Shown here: in pieces, positions 16,755-25,412 of the stretch
Layout: each line of letters opens with the position of its first letter
Position numbering within the stretch: the stretch's first letter is position 1
Assembly: GCA_029785375.1 (NCBI GenBank)
Contig: JAFLZV010000004.1
Coordinates: forward strand, 30,985-94,984
Reading direction: 5' to 3'
Length of the DNA: 64,000 bases
DNA from: Nitrososphaerota archaeon
GTDB taxonomy: Archaea; Thermoproteota; Nitrososphaeria; Nitrososphaerales; Gagatemarchaeaceae
Made by a program: the position numbers and the translations under genes
The notes under the pieces: model-generated
What the model saw: only the letters and a program-made list of their open reading frames with translations
Database searches by the model: none
Told to the model about the DNA's origin: nothing

Positions 16755-17954
16755 ATGAAGGTCCGCAGGGGAGCAGGAACGGGGTATTGGGGGCTGCTGG
16801 CTGTCGCCGTGGTGGTTGCCTCCGTCCTGACCTTCTCTGCGGTTTCTGAGGTGAGCCAGTCGAGGGCCAGGTCTGACAGCGCTCTCATCAACTCCTTGAT
16901 ATCCGAGAACTCCCAGCTCCAAAAGCAGCTGGCGGCGGGCACCCAGCAGACGAACGGCACGTTCCAGGGGCTCGACACGGTCCAAATCTACCAGGCCGAC
17001 TCCGGCGGTGTGGTGACCGTCCAAGGGACGAGCACCTCTGGTGGGACGAACTCGACAGTCCTTGGGTCGGGGTTCGTGGTCAACTACACCGGGAACTTCT
17101 ATGTCGTGACCAATTTCCATGTAGTAAGCGGGGTGAACGGCATCACGGTGACGTTCCAGGACGGGGACGCCTACCCGGCCATGGTGCTGGGAAGCGACGG
17201 GTATAGCGACCTCGCTGTGCTGAACGTGAGTGCGCCCGCTTCTGAGTTCCACCCCCTCGACCTAGTCAGTTCGGCGCTCCTGGCCGTCGGCCAGCCAGTG
17301 GCCGTCATTGGGAACCCCTTCGGGCTTGCCGGGTCGATGACCGCGGGGATAGTCAGCCAGCTGGGGAGGACCATCTCCGACCCTCTGGCAGGGAACTTCG
17401 CGATAGCCGACGTCATCCAGTTCAGCGCCCCGATCAACCCCGGGAACTCTGGGGGCCCTCTGTTGGACTCCCGTGGGGCTGTGGTGGGGATAACGACGGC
17501 GACGGTCCAGAGTTCTCAGGGGGTCGGGTTCGCCATCCCTTCTGACACCATCCTGAAGGAGCTCTCTTCCCTAGTAACGACCGGCTCCTACGACCTCCAT
17601 TCTTACATGGGGATCACGACCGTGGACATGAGTTACCAGCTAGCCCAACTGGAGAACACCGACGTCACATACGGGGTCCTAGTCGAGCAGGTCGCAAGCG
17701 GAGGACCGGCCCAGGCCGCTGGGCTGAAGGGAGGGACCAGCACGGTAGATGTGAGCGGGAGCAGCTATCTCATCGGCGGGGACATAATCACGGCAGTCAA
17801 CGGGACGAAGGTCGTGAACTCCGACTCGCTGTCCACCTACCTGGAAGAGTACACCCTCCCCGGGCAGACCCTGTCCCTCGGTATAATCAGGGACGGGCAG
17901 CAGATGACCATCAATTTGGTCCTGGGGACCAGGCCGCCTCCACCCTCGAGCTAG
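16755..17954 (+). CDS. HtrA/DegP-like membrane-anchored serine protease with PDZ domain
   Basis: A surface quality-control protease of 399 residues. It has an N-terminal membrane anchor (residues ~10-30), a short coiled region, a trypsin-like S1C domain with H122 in TNFHVVSG, D152 in YSDLAVL and S232 in NPGNSGGPLL, then a C-terminal PDZ domain (~285-395). The triad is intact, so it should be active outside the membrane. The frame extends upstream to 16635, but ATG 16755 gives the basic MKVRRG start just before the hydrophobic anchor, and a TCGGATATAG promoter at 16711-16720 sits inside the longer reading. Its 3' end overlaps dph6 tail to tail by 44 bases. Confidence 0.92.
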   Translation: MKVRRGAGTGYWGLLAVAVVVASVLTFSAVSEVSQSRARSDSALINSLISENSQLQKQLAAGTQQTNGTFQGLDTVQIYQADSGGVVTVQGTSTSGGTNSTVLGSGFVVNYTGNFYVVTNFHVVSGVNGITVTFQDGDAYPAMVLGSDGYSDLAVLNVSAPASEFHPLDLVSSALLAVGQPVAVIGNPFGLAGSMTAGIVSQLGRTISDPLAGNFAIADVIQFSAPINPGNSGGPLLDSRGAVVGITTATVQSSQGVGFAIPSDTILKELSSLVTTGSYDLHSYMGITTVDMSYQLAQLENTDVTYGVLVEQVASGGPAQAAGLKGGTSTVDVSGSSYLIGGDIITAVNGTKVVNSDSLSTYLEEYTLPGQTLSLGIIRDGQQMTINLVLGTRPPPPSS

Positions 17955-18633
17955 GCTTGGGGACCAGCCTGGCGTCGGTTATCTCCAGGTATCCTCTGTC
18001 CCCGCGCCAGTGTTTCAGTGCGGAGCGGACCTCCACCCTCTTGGAGAAGATGGGCGCGTCCAGCACGAACGTCTCGCCTTCGCCCCCTTCCAGCCCGGGG
18101 TGGAGCCTGTACCGCCTCCCTAGGGCGAGAAGTTCGTCGACTGCACCCTCGTCTAGCATCCTCCCCAGCCACCCTTCGTCCAGACCGAGGGCGGACACGC
18201 TCACCATCATGGCGGAGAAGCCGTCGCGCACCAGCCTCCGCAGGTGGGCTTCGGGGTCCGCGCCCCACAGCGGCGAGACGCAGGTCAGGTCGAGCTTCTC
18301 GCAGGCCCTTTCTACCCTGCTCTTCTGGTAGACGCTCGCCAGCGCGCCTGTGTACACCCCCTCGAGGTCGAACCTGGACTTCGCCTCGGCAAGAGTGTCA
18401 TCCAGGTCCTTCAATTCCTCTTCCTTGACCCCTTCGGTGTCAGATGTGAGCTGTGGGACCCCCATCGCTTCGGCCTGTAGAGTCGTCCACTTCAGGTCTG
18501 GGTAGTGGAACATGTATGACTCGTCTGACTTCGGGGTGATGGTTACCAGACAGGCGAGCTCTTCCTTCTTGGAGGCCAGCCAGGCGGAGTAGGTGGAATC
18601 CTTCCCTCCCGACCAGAGTACGCCTACCCTCAT
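17911..18633 (-). CDS. dph6: Diphthine--ammonia ligase (ATP-pyrophosphatase family)
   Basis: Last step of diphthamide formation on elongation factor 2. The 240-residue protein has the PP-loop SGGKDSTYSAW at the N-terminus, the family motifs TPKSDESYMFHYPD and EGVYTGAL, and the C-terminal GLEGGEGETFVLDAP that is typical of the Dph6/MJ0570 group. Its ATG overlaps the stop of an upstream methyltransferase-like fragment by 4 bases, indicating translational coupling. The family includes proteins of uncertain specificity, so the biochemical role is inferred from motif similarity. Confidence 0.88.
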   Translation of the reverse strand: MRVGVLWSGGKDSTYSAWLASKKEELACLVTITPKSDESYMFHYPDLKWTTLQAEAMGVPQLTSDTEGVKEEELKDLDDTLAEAKSRFDLEGVYTGALASVYQKSRVERACEKLDLTCVSPLWGADPEAHLRRLVRDGFSAMMVSVSALGLDEGWLGRMLDEGAVDELLALGRRYRLHPGLEGGEGETFVLDAPIFSKRVEVRSALKHWRGDRGYLEITDARLVPKPSSRVEAAWSPGPN

Positions 18634-18959
18634 TCCGATTCTGACGTTTCGATTACCAGGTGGAGCGGGGCTTCCGGCACCCCGGCGCCCTTGTCGCGGG
18701 CTTGCGCGCTCCTAATCAACATAGAGGACTCGTCCACCGCTGTCACCCGCGTCCCCGGTGTCGTGAGCCTGCGAGAAAGGTAACCGTTGCCGCTCCCGAG
18801 GTCCAGGGCGTCCTTCCCCCTGCAGCCCCTGACCACACGCAGCAGGCCAGGGTCGATGGGGGTCCAGTGCCAGAGGTCCCCCGACTCCCCCTGCTCCCGG
18901 TCGTACCAGTCAGAAAAATCGTCCCAGTCGTCCAGCTTAGCTGTGCTTGACCTGGGCAA
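18630..18959 (-). CDS. Short methyltransferase-like protein (N-terminal half only)
   Basis: About 109 residues with a clear SAM-binding motif I (ALDLGSGNGYLSRRL) and the acidic end of the next strand (VTAVDESSMLIRSA), then it stops at HLVIETSESE, before the strands that would complete a class I methyltransferase. It is therefore truncated relative to the family, but the stop is coupled to dph6 by an ATGA overlap, so the reading may still be translated to drive dph6. TTG 18959 sits 29 bases from a TTCTTTAATAG promoter and is preferred to TTG 18980, which is too close to it. Confidence 0.6.
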   Translation of the reverse strand: MPRSSTAKLDDWDDFSDWYDREQGESGDLWHWTPIDPGLLRVVRGCRGKDALDLGSGNGYLSRRLTTPGTRVTAVDESSMLIRSAQARDKGAGVPEAPLHLVIETSESE

Positions 18960-19022
18960 ACCTGCCTCCTGCGGACTCAACCCTATTAAAGAACCGGAAA
19001 CGCGGAGTTCCGAGTTCGTTTC

Positions 19023-20345
19023 ATGCTAGACTCTCTGCGAGATGGGCTCCAGGCTGCTGTCCGCAAACTCGTCGGGGCGAACCTGGTCGACGAGAAGTCG
19101 GTTAAGGAGTTCGTCCGTGACCTGCAGCGAGCCCTCATCCAGTCCGATGTCAACGTAAGGATAGCCCTGGAAGCGACAGAGAGGGTCCAGAAAAGGGCCC
19201 TGGAGGAGAAGCCCCCGGCCGGAGTCACCAAGAAGGACCAGATAGTCTCGATATTGTACGAGGAGCTCGCCGGGGTCCTTGGCGGCGAAGGGGAGCTCAA
19301 GCTCGACAAGACCAGGACAAACGTGTTGGTGATGCTCGGGGTCCAGGGGTCAGGGAAGACGACGACGACCGGGAAACTGGCGCGGCTGTACTCCAGGCGC
19401 GGATTCAAGGTCGGGGTGGTGGCTGCAGACACCTTTAGGCCGGGAGCCGTAGCCCAGTTGAAGACCCTGGCGGCGTCGGCCGGAGTGGAGGTGTACAGCG
19501 ACGAGAGGGAGAAGGACTCGGTGAAGATAGCAAAGGATGGGAGGAAGGCGTTTGAAGGGTCCAAGAACCTAGTGATCATAGACACTGCCGGGAGGCACAA
19601 GGAGGAGAAGGGCCTCCTCCAGGAGATGAAAGAGGTGGTAAGCGGCGTTAAGCCCGACGCAACCATCCTCGTAATAGACGGGACCATAGGCCAGCAGTGC
19701 TACAACCAGGCAAAGGCGTTCCATCAGGCTGCGCCCGTAGGGGGCATCATAGTGACGAAGTTGGACGGTGCCGCGAAAGGAGGCGGCGCCCTGGCTGCAT
19801 CGGCAGCCACCGGGGCGAAGGTCCACTTCATCGGCACCGGAGAGAGAATCGACGACCTGGAGGAGTTCGTCCCCACGAGGTTCGTCGGGAGGCTCCTCGG
19901 GATGGGGGACCTGAAGGCCCTCATGGACATGGTACGGGAGTCTGAGGTGGTGGTCGACGAGAAGATGACCCAGCGCGTGATGTCGGGGAAAATGACCATG
20001 AATGACCTGCTGATTCAGTTCGAGCAGATGAAGAAGTTCGGCTCCCTGAAGAAGATCCTGGAGCACATCCCCGGGTTCTCGGGCCAGGTGGACGCCAAGG
20101 AGCTTGACAAGGCCGAGGACAGGGTCAAGGTCTACAGGTCCATAATCCAGTCGATGACGGGAGACGAGAAGGAAAACCCGGAGACGATAAACGCCTCCAG
20201 GCTGAGGCGCATAGCAAAGGGGTCAGGCCGGAGTGACAAGGACGTGAGAGAGCTTCTGACGAGGTACAAGCAGATGAAGACCTTGGTGAAGACCAGCAAG
20301 GGGCGCGAGCTCAGGCAGATGATGCGCCGCATGGGCGAAGGATAG
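19023..20345 (+). CDS. srp54: Signal recognition particle GTPase SRP54
   Basis: Binds SRP RNA and signal sequences and targets ribosomes to the membrane. 440 residues: N-terminal helical bundle (1-85), G domain with GVQGSGKTTTTGKL (P-loop), DTFRPGA, DTAGRH and TKLDGAAKGG, then the methionine-rich M domain (~295-430). Complete by length and motifs. A TATTAAAG element at 18984-18991 is shared with the divergent methyltransferase-like gene. The next gene begins directly after its stop, so SRP54 and Pus10 are probably one transcript. Confidence 0.97.
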   Translation: MLDSLRDGLQAAVRKLVGANLVDEKSVKEFVRDLQRALIQSDVNVRIALEATERVQKRALEEKPPAGVTKKDQIVSILYEELAGVLGGEGELKLDKTRTNVLVMLGVQGSGKTTTTGKLARLYSRRGFKVGVVAADTFRPGAVAQLKTLAASAGVEVYSDEREKDSVKIAKDGRKAFEGSKNLVIIDTAGRHKEEKGLLQEMKEVVSGVKPDATILVIDGTIGQQCYNQAKAFHQAAPVGGIIVTKLDGAAKGGGALAASAATGAKVHFIGTGERIDDLEEFVPTRFVGRLLGMGDLKALMDMVRESEVVVDEKMTQRVMSGKMTMNDLLIQFEQMKKFGSLKKILEHIPGFSGQVDAKELDKAEDRVKVYRSIIQSMTGDEKENPETINASRLRRIAKGSGRSDKDVRELLTRYKQMKTLVKTSKGRELRQMMRRMGEG

Positions 20346-21488
20346 GTGCAGCTGACGCAGCGATGGCATCGTCTCTGCAGACTCTGTTCTGAGAGACAAG
20401 GGGCAGGGGCGCCGCGTTTCGAGGTCGTCCCCGGGAGCGAGTGCTCCGTCTGCTCAGGGACCATGGATGCGACGGACGAGATGGCCGAGCGGACGAGGAG
20501 GGAGGTCAGGGCGTATGAGTTCAGGACGTTCGCCGTCGGAGTCACGCTTCCGGAAGGGGTTCAGGAAAGGGAGGACGAACTCAGGTCGGAACTCAGGCTG
20601 AAGGGGAACGAGACGGTGAAGACGCAGGCGGCGAGGCTCGTCGCCTCGGGGGTGGTCCGGTCGACCCGCAAGCGGGTGGATAAAGCGCGACCGGACCTCA
20701 GCGTCCTCGCCGACTTCGGGACGGGCGGGGTCTCGGTCTCGTCCAGACCGGCTTTCTTCTATGGGAGGTATTCCAAGCCTGCGGGGGTTTCCCAGCGGAG
20801 GCTGCTCTGTCCTGAATGCAGAGGAGGAGGGTGCCAGAAGTGCGGAGGGACTGGGTTCGACAGGAAACCGAGCGTCGAGGAGGCCCTCAGGCGGAAGATA
20901 GGGGAGTTCACCGGGAGTGAGAGAATGATATTCACCTGGCTCGGCAGCGAGGACAGGGAGAGCAGGGTCTTCCCTCCTGGGAGGCCGTTCGTCGTCGAGG
21001 TGAAGAGCCCTAAGAAGAGAAGGATTCCCACGAGGTTCGGAGCGAGGGTCAAGAGAGGGCTGGTCTCGGTGTCGTCCGGGAGGACGCTCCCGTCCAAGCC
21101 GGTCACGCTCCCGCCTTTCCGATTCCTTACGAGGATTAAGGCAAGAGCAGCCGCCAATATCACCCCCGAAGGGCTCAGGGAGCTCCGCGCGAGGTTCCGC
21201 AGGGCTGAGGTCACCTTCGAGAGGCCAGGCAACAGGCCGGCCTTCAAGAAGGTCTACAGCGTGGCCGCCTCCGCGAAGGGGAAGGCGCTGGTGATAGACG
21301 CCGAACTGGACGGGGGTCTTCCGGTGAAGAGGTTCGTGAGCGGGGAGCTCGTCTCACCCTCGGTGTCGGAAGTCTTAAAAACTGAAGTCGGTTGCCGCAC
21401 CTTCGACATCTGCAGAGTCAAGGAGAAAGGGGGTTTCAGATTTACCGAAGTCGCACGGAACAAGGAGAAGGACCAGGTCGCTCCTTAG
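20346..21488 (+). CDS. pus10: tRNA pseudouridine synthase Pus10
   Basis: Makes pseudouridine 54/55 in the T loop of archaeal tRNAs. 380 residues with an N-terminal zinc-binding THUMP-like part (CRLCSE... CSVCSG), a second cysteine group (CPECRGGGCQKCGGTG) as in J-type zinc modules, and the catalytic core with EALRRKIGEF, GSEDRESRVFPPGRPFVVEV and a C-terminal region. GTG 20346 follows the srp54 TAG without spacing. The 3' end overlaps the N-terminal coding part of ribosomal protein L21e in another frame. Confidence 0.9.
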   Translation: MQLTQRWHRLCRLCSERQGAGAPRFEVVPGSECSVCSGTMDATDEMAERTRREVRAYEFRTFAVGVTLPEGVQEREDELRSELRLKGNETVKTQAARLVASGVVRSTRKRVDKARPDLSVLADFGTGGVSVSSRPAFFYGRYSKPAGVSQRRLLCPECRGGGCQKCGGTGFDRKPSVEEALRRKIGEFTGSERMIFTWLGSEDRESRVFPPGRPFVVEVKSPKKRRIPTRFGARVKRGLVSVSSGRTLPSKPVTLPPFRFLTRIKARAAANITPEGLRELRARFRRAEVTFERPGNRPAFKKVYSVAASAKGKALVIDAELDGGLPVKRFVSGELVSPSVSEVLKTEVGCRTFDICRVKEKGGFRFTEVARNKEKDQVAP

Positions 21489-21726
21489 GTCATCGTCGAA
21501 GAAGGGGCTCAGCAGCCTCCTGGTGGAATACTCCCCCACCGACAAGGTCGTAATCAAGATCGACCCTGCTCAGGTGAAAGGGATGCCCCACAGGAGATTC
21601 AACGGCCTGGTAGGGACGGTCACCAAGGTAGGGAGGCGGGCCGTCACCGTCGACGTCAGGGTAGGGGACAAGGTCAAGACCCTTATCGCCAGGAAGGAGC
21701 ACGTGGTCAGGATGGAGGGAAGCTGA
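21442..21726 (+). CDS. rpl21e: Ribosomal protein L21e; conserved N-terminus lacks a conventional start codon
   Basis: The first standard start in this frame, GTG 21523, gives only 67 residues. The frame stays open upstream to a TAA at 21376 and encodes PKSHGTRRRTRSLL followed by SSLLVEYSP, which matches the conserved L21e N-terminus (xPKSxGxRxxTRSLL). With it the protein would be 94 residues, the normal length. The codon at the expected initiator position is TTA (21442-21444), and no ATG, GTG or TTG exists between the stop and GTG 21523. The N-terminal part overlaps pus10 by 47 bases. Its stop shares one base with the rpo4 ATG. The product is certain; the start is not. Confidence 0.88.
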   Translation, partial: LPKSHGTRRRTRSLLRSSSKKGLSSLLVEYSPTDKVVIKIDPAQVKGMPHRRFNGLVGTVTKVGRRAVTVDVRVGDKVKTLIARKEHVVRMEGS

Positions 21727-22052
21727 TGTCAGAGAAGCCCGAGAAGAAGCTGCTGTCGATCCCCGAGGCAAACCAGATACTAGAGAAGATCGACCTGGAG
21801 AAGGCAGACCAGATTCAGAAGAGGACATTAGACTACACGATGAAGTTTTCGAAAGTCCAGGCGGACGCCGCCAAGAAGCTTAGGAAGGAGTTGGAGACCG
21901 AAGCGGGGCTGAGCGAAGAGGAGGCGGTGGAGTTGGTCAATGTCTCGCCGAAGTCGGTGGAAGAGTTGAGGACGTTCACATCAGGATGGAGGAAGCTCCT
22001 CTCGACCGAGACGCTCGAAAAGATACTGAAGATACTGCATCCGAAGTCTTAG
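21726..22052 (+). CDS. rpo4: RNA polymerase subunit Rpo4 (RpoF)
   Basis: The Rpb4-like stalk subunit that pairs with Rpo7. 108 residues, mostly helical, with an HRDC-like C-terminal half containing LSEEEAVELVNVSPKSVEELRTF, a hallmark of the family. ATG 21726 overlaps the L21e stop by one base. The order L21e - Rpo4 - DUF655 - KsgA is the conserved archaeal arrangement, which supports both neighbours. Confidence 0.92.
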   Translation: MSEKPEKKLLSIPEANQILEKIDLEKADQIQKRTLDYTMKFSKVQADAAKKLRKELETEAGLSEEEAVELVNVSPKSVEELRTFTSGWRKLLSTETLEKILKILHPKS

Positions 22053-22201
22053 CTTAAGACATCGTTAAATATCAAGGCGCCCCTGAATGCGAGTAGGGAA
22101 AAGACCGGAGGGTATGCACATCGTGTTCGCGATTCTCTTCCGCAGGTCGAGGTCCCCCTCCAACTAGCTGGCCCAAAAAGGAAGTGTAGGCCTGGGATTT
22201 G

Positions 22202-22756
22202 ATGCCGGCGGATAAGAAGTACGAGGAGAACGCCTATGTCCTTGACTTCCTCCAGAGGGGGAAGTCGGTGGTGATCAAGGGGCGAGAGGGGCCGATGGTC
22301 CAGGCTCTGGGTGAAGACAGACTGACCCTCCTCGAGCTCCTGGCGATGGAGAACCAAGACTTCGAGACCGGAGAGAAGGTGAAGATAGGGAAGGAAGGAC
22401 GCGAGAAGATAGCGAGCGTGCTTGGGAAGCTCACTTATGAAGAACTCACGCCCGAAGCCAGGGCGTCGCTCCCCTCTGTCGCCGAAGACCTGGTCAAAGA
22501 TAACGAGAAGAAGTACGTGGCATACCTCAACGACCTGCAGCCACTCACCCCCAGGCTGCACGCCCTCGAGTTGATCCCCGGCATAGGGAAGACCTTCATG
22601 AAGGAGATCGTCGAAATGAGGGAGAAGCAGCCCTTCGCCAGCTTCGATGACGTCCAGAAGAGGGTAGGGCTCAGGGAGCCCGCAAAGATGATGGCCAAGC
22701 GGATTGTGGAAGAGCTCGCCGGTGACTCCAGGGTGAGCATCTTCGTCAAGAAGTAA
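22202..22756 (+). CDS. DUF655 putative nucleic-acid-binding protein
   Basis: 185 residues belonging to the archaeal DUF655 family that sits beside KsgA. It has an N-terminal OB-like region (ENAYVLDFLQRGKS... GEDRLTLLEL) and a C-terminal helix-hairpin-helix, LELIPGIGKTFMKEIVEMRE. It probably binds RNA or DNA during ribosome biogenesis; the molecular function is not established. TTG 22199 directly precedes the ATG and either could be used. The 146 bases upstream contain a GTTAAATATC TATA-like box and no recognised gene. Confidence 0.88.
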   Translation: MPADKKYEENAYVLDFLQRGKSVVIKGREGPMVQALGEDRLTLLELLAMENQDFETGEKVKIGKEGREKIASVLGKLTYEELTPEARASLPSVAEDLVKDNEKKYVAYLNDLQPLTPRLHALELIPGIGKTFMKEIVEMREKQPFASFDDVQKRVGLREPAKMMAKRIVEELAGDSRVSIFVKK

Positions 22757-22782
22757 CCTAACACACTCTGTGCAGGATGATC

Positions 22783-24093
22783 TTAGGACGAGCCGCCTTG
22801 TCGAATCGCTCGGCCATACTCCGTCGAGCCCTCCCGCGGTGACGCCTTGACGATACGCTCGTACACCGAATGAAAGACGAGGCCCACCAGCAACGTCAGA
22901 GACCCGATCACGAGGGACTGCTCGCCGAGACCGAGCATCAAGGAGCCCGAAAGCACGACGGAGAATATCTGGACGTAAGGATAGCCTAGCGAGAGGTAGC
23001 TCCCTCTCATCTGCCTCTTCCTCGTTATCGCGACTTCTACCCCGGAGAGCATGTACGAGAAGATGACACCAAAGTTCGCCACGAGCGCGATAGACTCCAC
23101 GTTTCCGAGCGCAAGCGATGAAAGCATCACGACGGCTATGACCAGCGTTGGTACCCTCGTGCCCCTGCCCAGAAAGGAGGGGAGCATCCTGTCTTCTCCC
23201 ATCTGCTTGGCGGTTCTCGAGCCAGCTATGATGAGAGAGAGCGTCACGGTCAGAGTCGCCGTCAGAGCGGCCACGCTGACGACACTGGAAATCAGGCCCG
23301 GGGCCCGGACCGCGGCGAGGGCGAGCGAAACAGGGTTCGAGGCAGTCCCGTACCCCGTCCATCTCGTAGCGTACAGCAATGAAAAGACTACCAACATGTA
23401 GAAGACCGAGCTTATCCCGAGAGAGGTCATTATCGCCTTGGGGACCTTCTTTGCCCCGTCCTCCACGTCTGGGGTCAGGGTTGCAATCGTGTTGAAGCCG
23501 GAGTAGGCAAAGAAAGCCAGGCTCGCAGCCTGGATGACTCCCAAAGACCCTAGTGGAAACAGGGGGGTAAAGTTACTGGGAGAATACCTCCCGAAGAAAA
23601 GAACCGCTGCGACGGTCAGACCGAGGCCCAAGATCGTGAAGGCCACAAGCCATTTTTCGAATTCGGAGGCGATCTTGATCCCTCTCATCTCGACAAGGCA
23701 GAGGGCTATGATGAGGGTCGCTGCAAGTGGGAAGTAGGCTATCCTGGGCAATCCAAAGTCTATGAGGTAAGCCGCGAAGCCCAGGGCAACTGCCGCGCCG
23801 CTCACCGCGTAAGATATGAGTCTGAACCATCCCACGAGGAAGCCGATGGTGTCCCCGAGGGTGGCCTTGGCGAAGCTGTAGACCCCTCCTTCTATGTCCG
23901 GCAGTTTTGAAGCGAGTTCCGCGCTGTTCAGACCGACCGTAGTCGCGAGGGCCGCGGTGATGATGAAAGCCACCAAGGCCCCGGCTCCGGCTTCGCTGAC
24001 AGCAGCCCCAGCCATCACGAATATGCCTGCCCCGATAATGTTCCCCAACCCGATGGCCGTGGCTTCCCAGAAGCTCAGTTTCCTTCTACTCAT
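22783..24093 (-). CDS. APC family amino acid permease
   Basis: Twelve-span amino acid/polyamine/organocation transporter, 436 residues. The first helix has the substrate-binding signature GLGNIIGAGIFVMAG and the second region AFIITAALATTVGLNSAELASKLPDIEGGVYSFAK is characteristic. Substrate unknown. It is inserted, on the opposite strand, between DUF655 and ksgA, two genes that are usually adjacent in archaea, so it is likely a later arrival in this cluster. Confidence 0.9.
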   Translation of the reverse strand: MSRRKLSFWEATAIGLGNIIGAGIFVMAGAAVSEAGAGALVAFIITAALATTVGLNSAELASKLPDIEGGVYSFAKATLGDTIGFLVGWFRLISYAVSGAAVALGFAAYLIDFGLPRIAYFPLAATLIIALCLVEMRGIKIASEFEKWLVAFTILGLGLTVAAVLFFGRYSPSNFTPLFPLGSLGVIQAASLAFFAYSGFNTIATLTPDVEDGAKKVPKAIMTSLGISSVFYMLVVFSLLYATRWTGYGTASNPVSLALAAVRAPGLISSVVSVAALTATLTVTLSLIIAGSRTAKQMGEDRMLPSFLGRGTRVPTLVIAVVMLSSLALGNVESIALVANFGVIFSYMLSGVEVAITRKRQMRGSYLSLGYPYVQIFSVVLSGSLMLGLGEQSLVIGSLTLLVGLVFHSVYERIVKASPREGSTEYGRAIRQGGSS

Positions 24094-24679
24094 GAACTAT
24101 GGTCTACCTCGCAGCCCTTGTCCAGGCAACGAGAGCCCTTGGTTACAGCCTTTCATAACCTGTCACTTCCATTATGGAAGCCACCCAATCTGCCAAATCT
24201 CTGACATGACCTGCGTTCTCGCAAAGAAGGCACCCACGCAGGACGTTAGATCGTCTCTGAACGTGCAAGCCGCAGCAGATGACAAGACCAACAGGTGCAA
24301 CAGAGAAACGACGGTGTGTGATTACAGTTACCATGTCTTTGGCCCCGCGTGAACCATCGTGTGCTACGCCGCGTGTTTCTCCCGAAATACCAGAGGCGTA
24401 TGTTTGCTTGACTGGTGAGGGTCACGGGACGTGACCGTTCCTCCATGTGCCAGATCTAGACAGGCCGGGCGCTGATGCAGAAGCTACTGACACGACGCCT
24501 ACATTCCGGGCCGCCGCGACATGGCATGCCGGCAAGCCAAAGCTTAACATGTGGCCTCCCCATCAATTCGTCGAGTCCGGGGCGCCTTGGTTTCCCGCTG
24601 GTTCTGCCTTCCAACGTATGTGAGAGAATGGTGACAACAAATGATTGTCAGAGTGTTTGACGTAACTGTTTGGCAGTAG
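24094..24679. other. Intergenic region, 586 bases, no gene recognised
   Basis: Between the divergent permease and ksgA genes. It is less GC-rich than the surroundings and no reading frame resembles a known protein; no tRNA, stem-loop array or repeat was seen. It must contain the ksgA promoter, but no strong TATA box is evident close to ATG 24680. It may be remnant sequence from insertion of the permease gene. Confidence 0.4.
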
Positions 24680-25381
24680 ATGAAGAGGCATAGACTCGGG
24701 CAGCACTACCTGGTGGACCAGGAACTCGTCGGGAGGATGGTGTCGTACGCCGCCATCGGTCCAGGGGAGAGGGTGCTTGAGATAGGAACCGGAAGGGGAA
24801 CGCTGACCAGGCTCCTCACAGGGAGAGGCGCGTCCCTGACCGGGTATGAGGTGGACCCTGTGAACCACGAAGAGACGGTGAGGGCTCTGGAGGGGACGGG
24901 AGCGGACATACGCCTCGGAGACGCCTTCGAAGTGACGCCAGGATTCGACGTTCTGGTGGCGAGCCTCCCCTACTCCGAGTCGTCCGCTTTCGTCGATTGG
25001 TTGAGCCGGGCGAAGTTCTCCAGGGCCGTGGTGATGCTGCAGGAGGACTTCGTCAGGAAGCTGACTGCGCCTCCGGGGGACAGGGACTACCGGGGGGTCT
25101 CGGCCCTCGCCCAGGTCGCCCTCGATGTGAAGGTCTTGGAGCGGGTGGGGAGGGAGGCGTTTTCGCCCCGCCCAAGGGTCGACTCGGCCCTCGTCTCGAT
25201 CGCCCCCAGGCGCGTGGTGACCCAGGAGGAGGAGTTGAAGATAGCCCGGCTCTTCTCGCTGAGGCGGCGCGAAGTGGCCGGAGCCCTGGCTGAGCTAGGG
25301 ATGAAAGGACAGGGAGACTATGGCAGGCGGAGAGTGTATTCCCTCACGCCCTCCGAGGTCCATGAAATCTGCGGAAGGTAG
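24680..25381 (+). CDS. rsmA: 16S rRNA dimethyladenosine transferase KsgA/Dim1
   Basis: Dimethylates two adjacent adenines near the 3' end of 16S rRNA. 233 residues with the family N-terminus LGQHYLVD, SAM motif I LEIGTGRGTLTRLL, and the C-terminal REAFSPRPRVDSALVSI with an RRR segment (FSLRRREVAGAL). The catalytic motif IV, normally N-(L/I)-P-Y, reads SLPY (ASLPYSES), an Asn-to-Ser change at the base-binding position. The rest of the fold is intact, so activity is plausible but the change deserves notice. Confidence 0.9.
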   Translation: MKRHRLGQHYLVDQELVGRMVSYAAIGPGERVLEIGTGRGTLTRLLTGRGASLTGYEVDPVNHEETVRALEGTGADIRLGDAFEVTPGFDVLVASLPYSESSAFVDWLSRAKFSRAVVMLQEDFVRKLTAPPGDRDYRGVSALAQVALDVKVLERVGREAFSPRPRVDSALVSIAPRRVVTQEEELKIARLFSLRRREVAGALAELGMKGQGDYGRRRVYSLTPSEVHEICGR

Positions 25382-25412
25382 CGGCTTTATCCCGCCAAGC
25401 CCAGGCGCCCCC

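Noticed and set aside
22053..22198. Possible 26-codon ORF at 22088 behind a GTTAAATATC box
   Set aside because: Too short, TATA spacing about 20 bases, and no conservation can be judged; the box may serve DUF655 instead.
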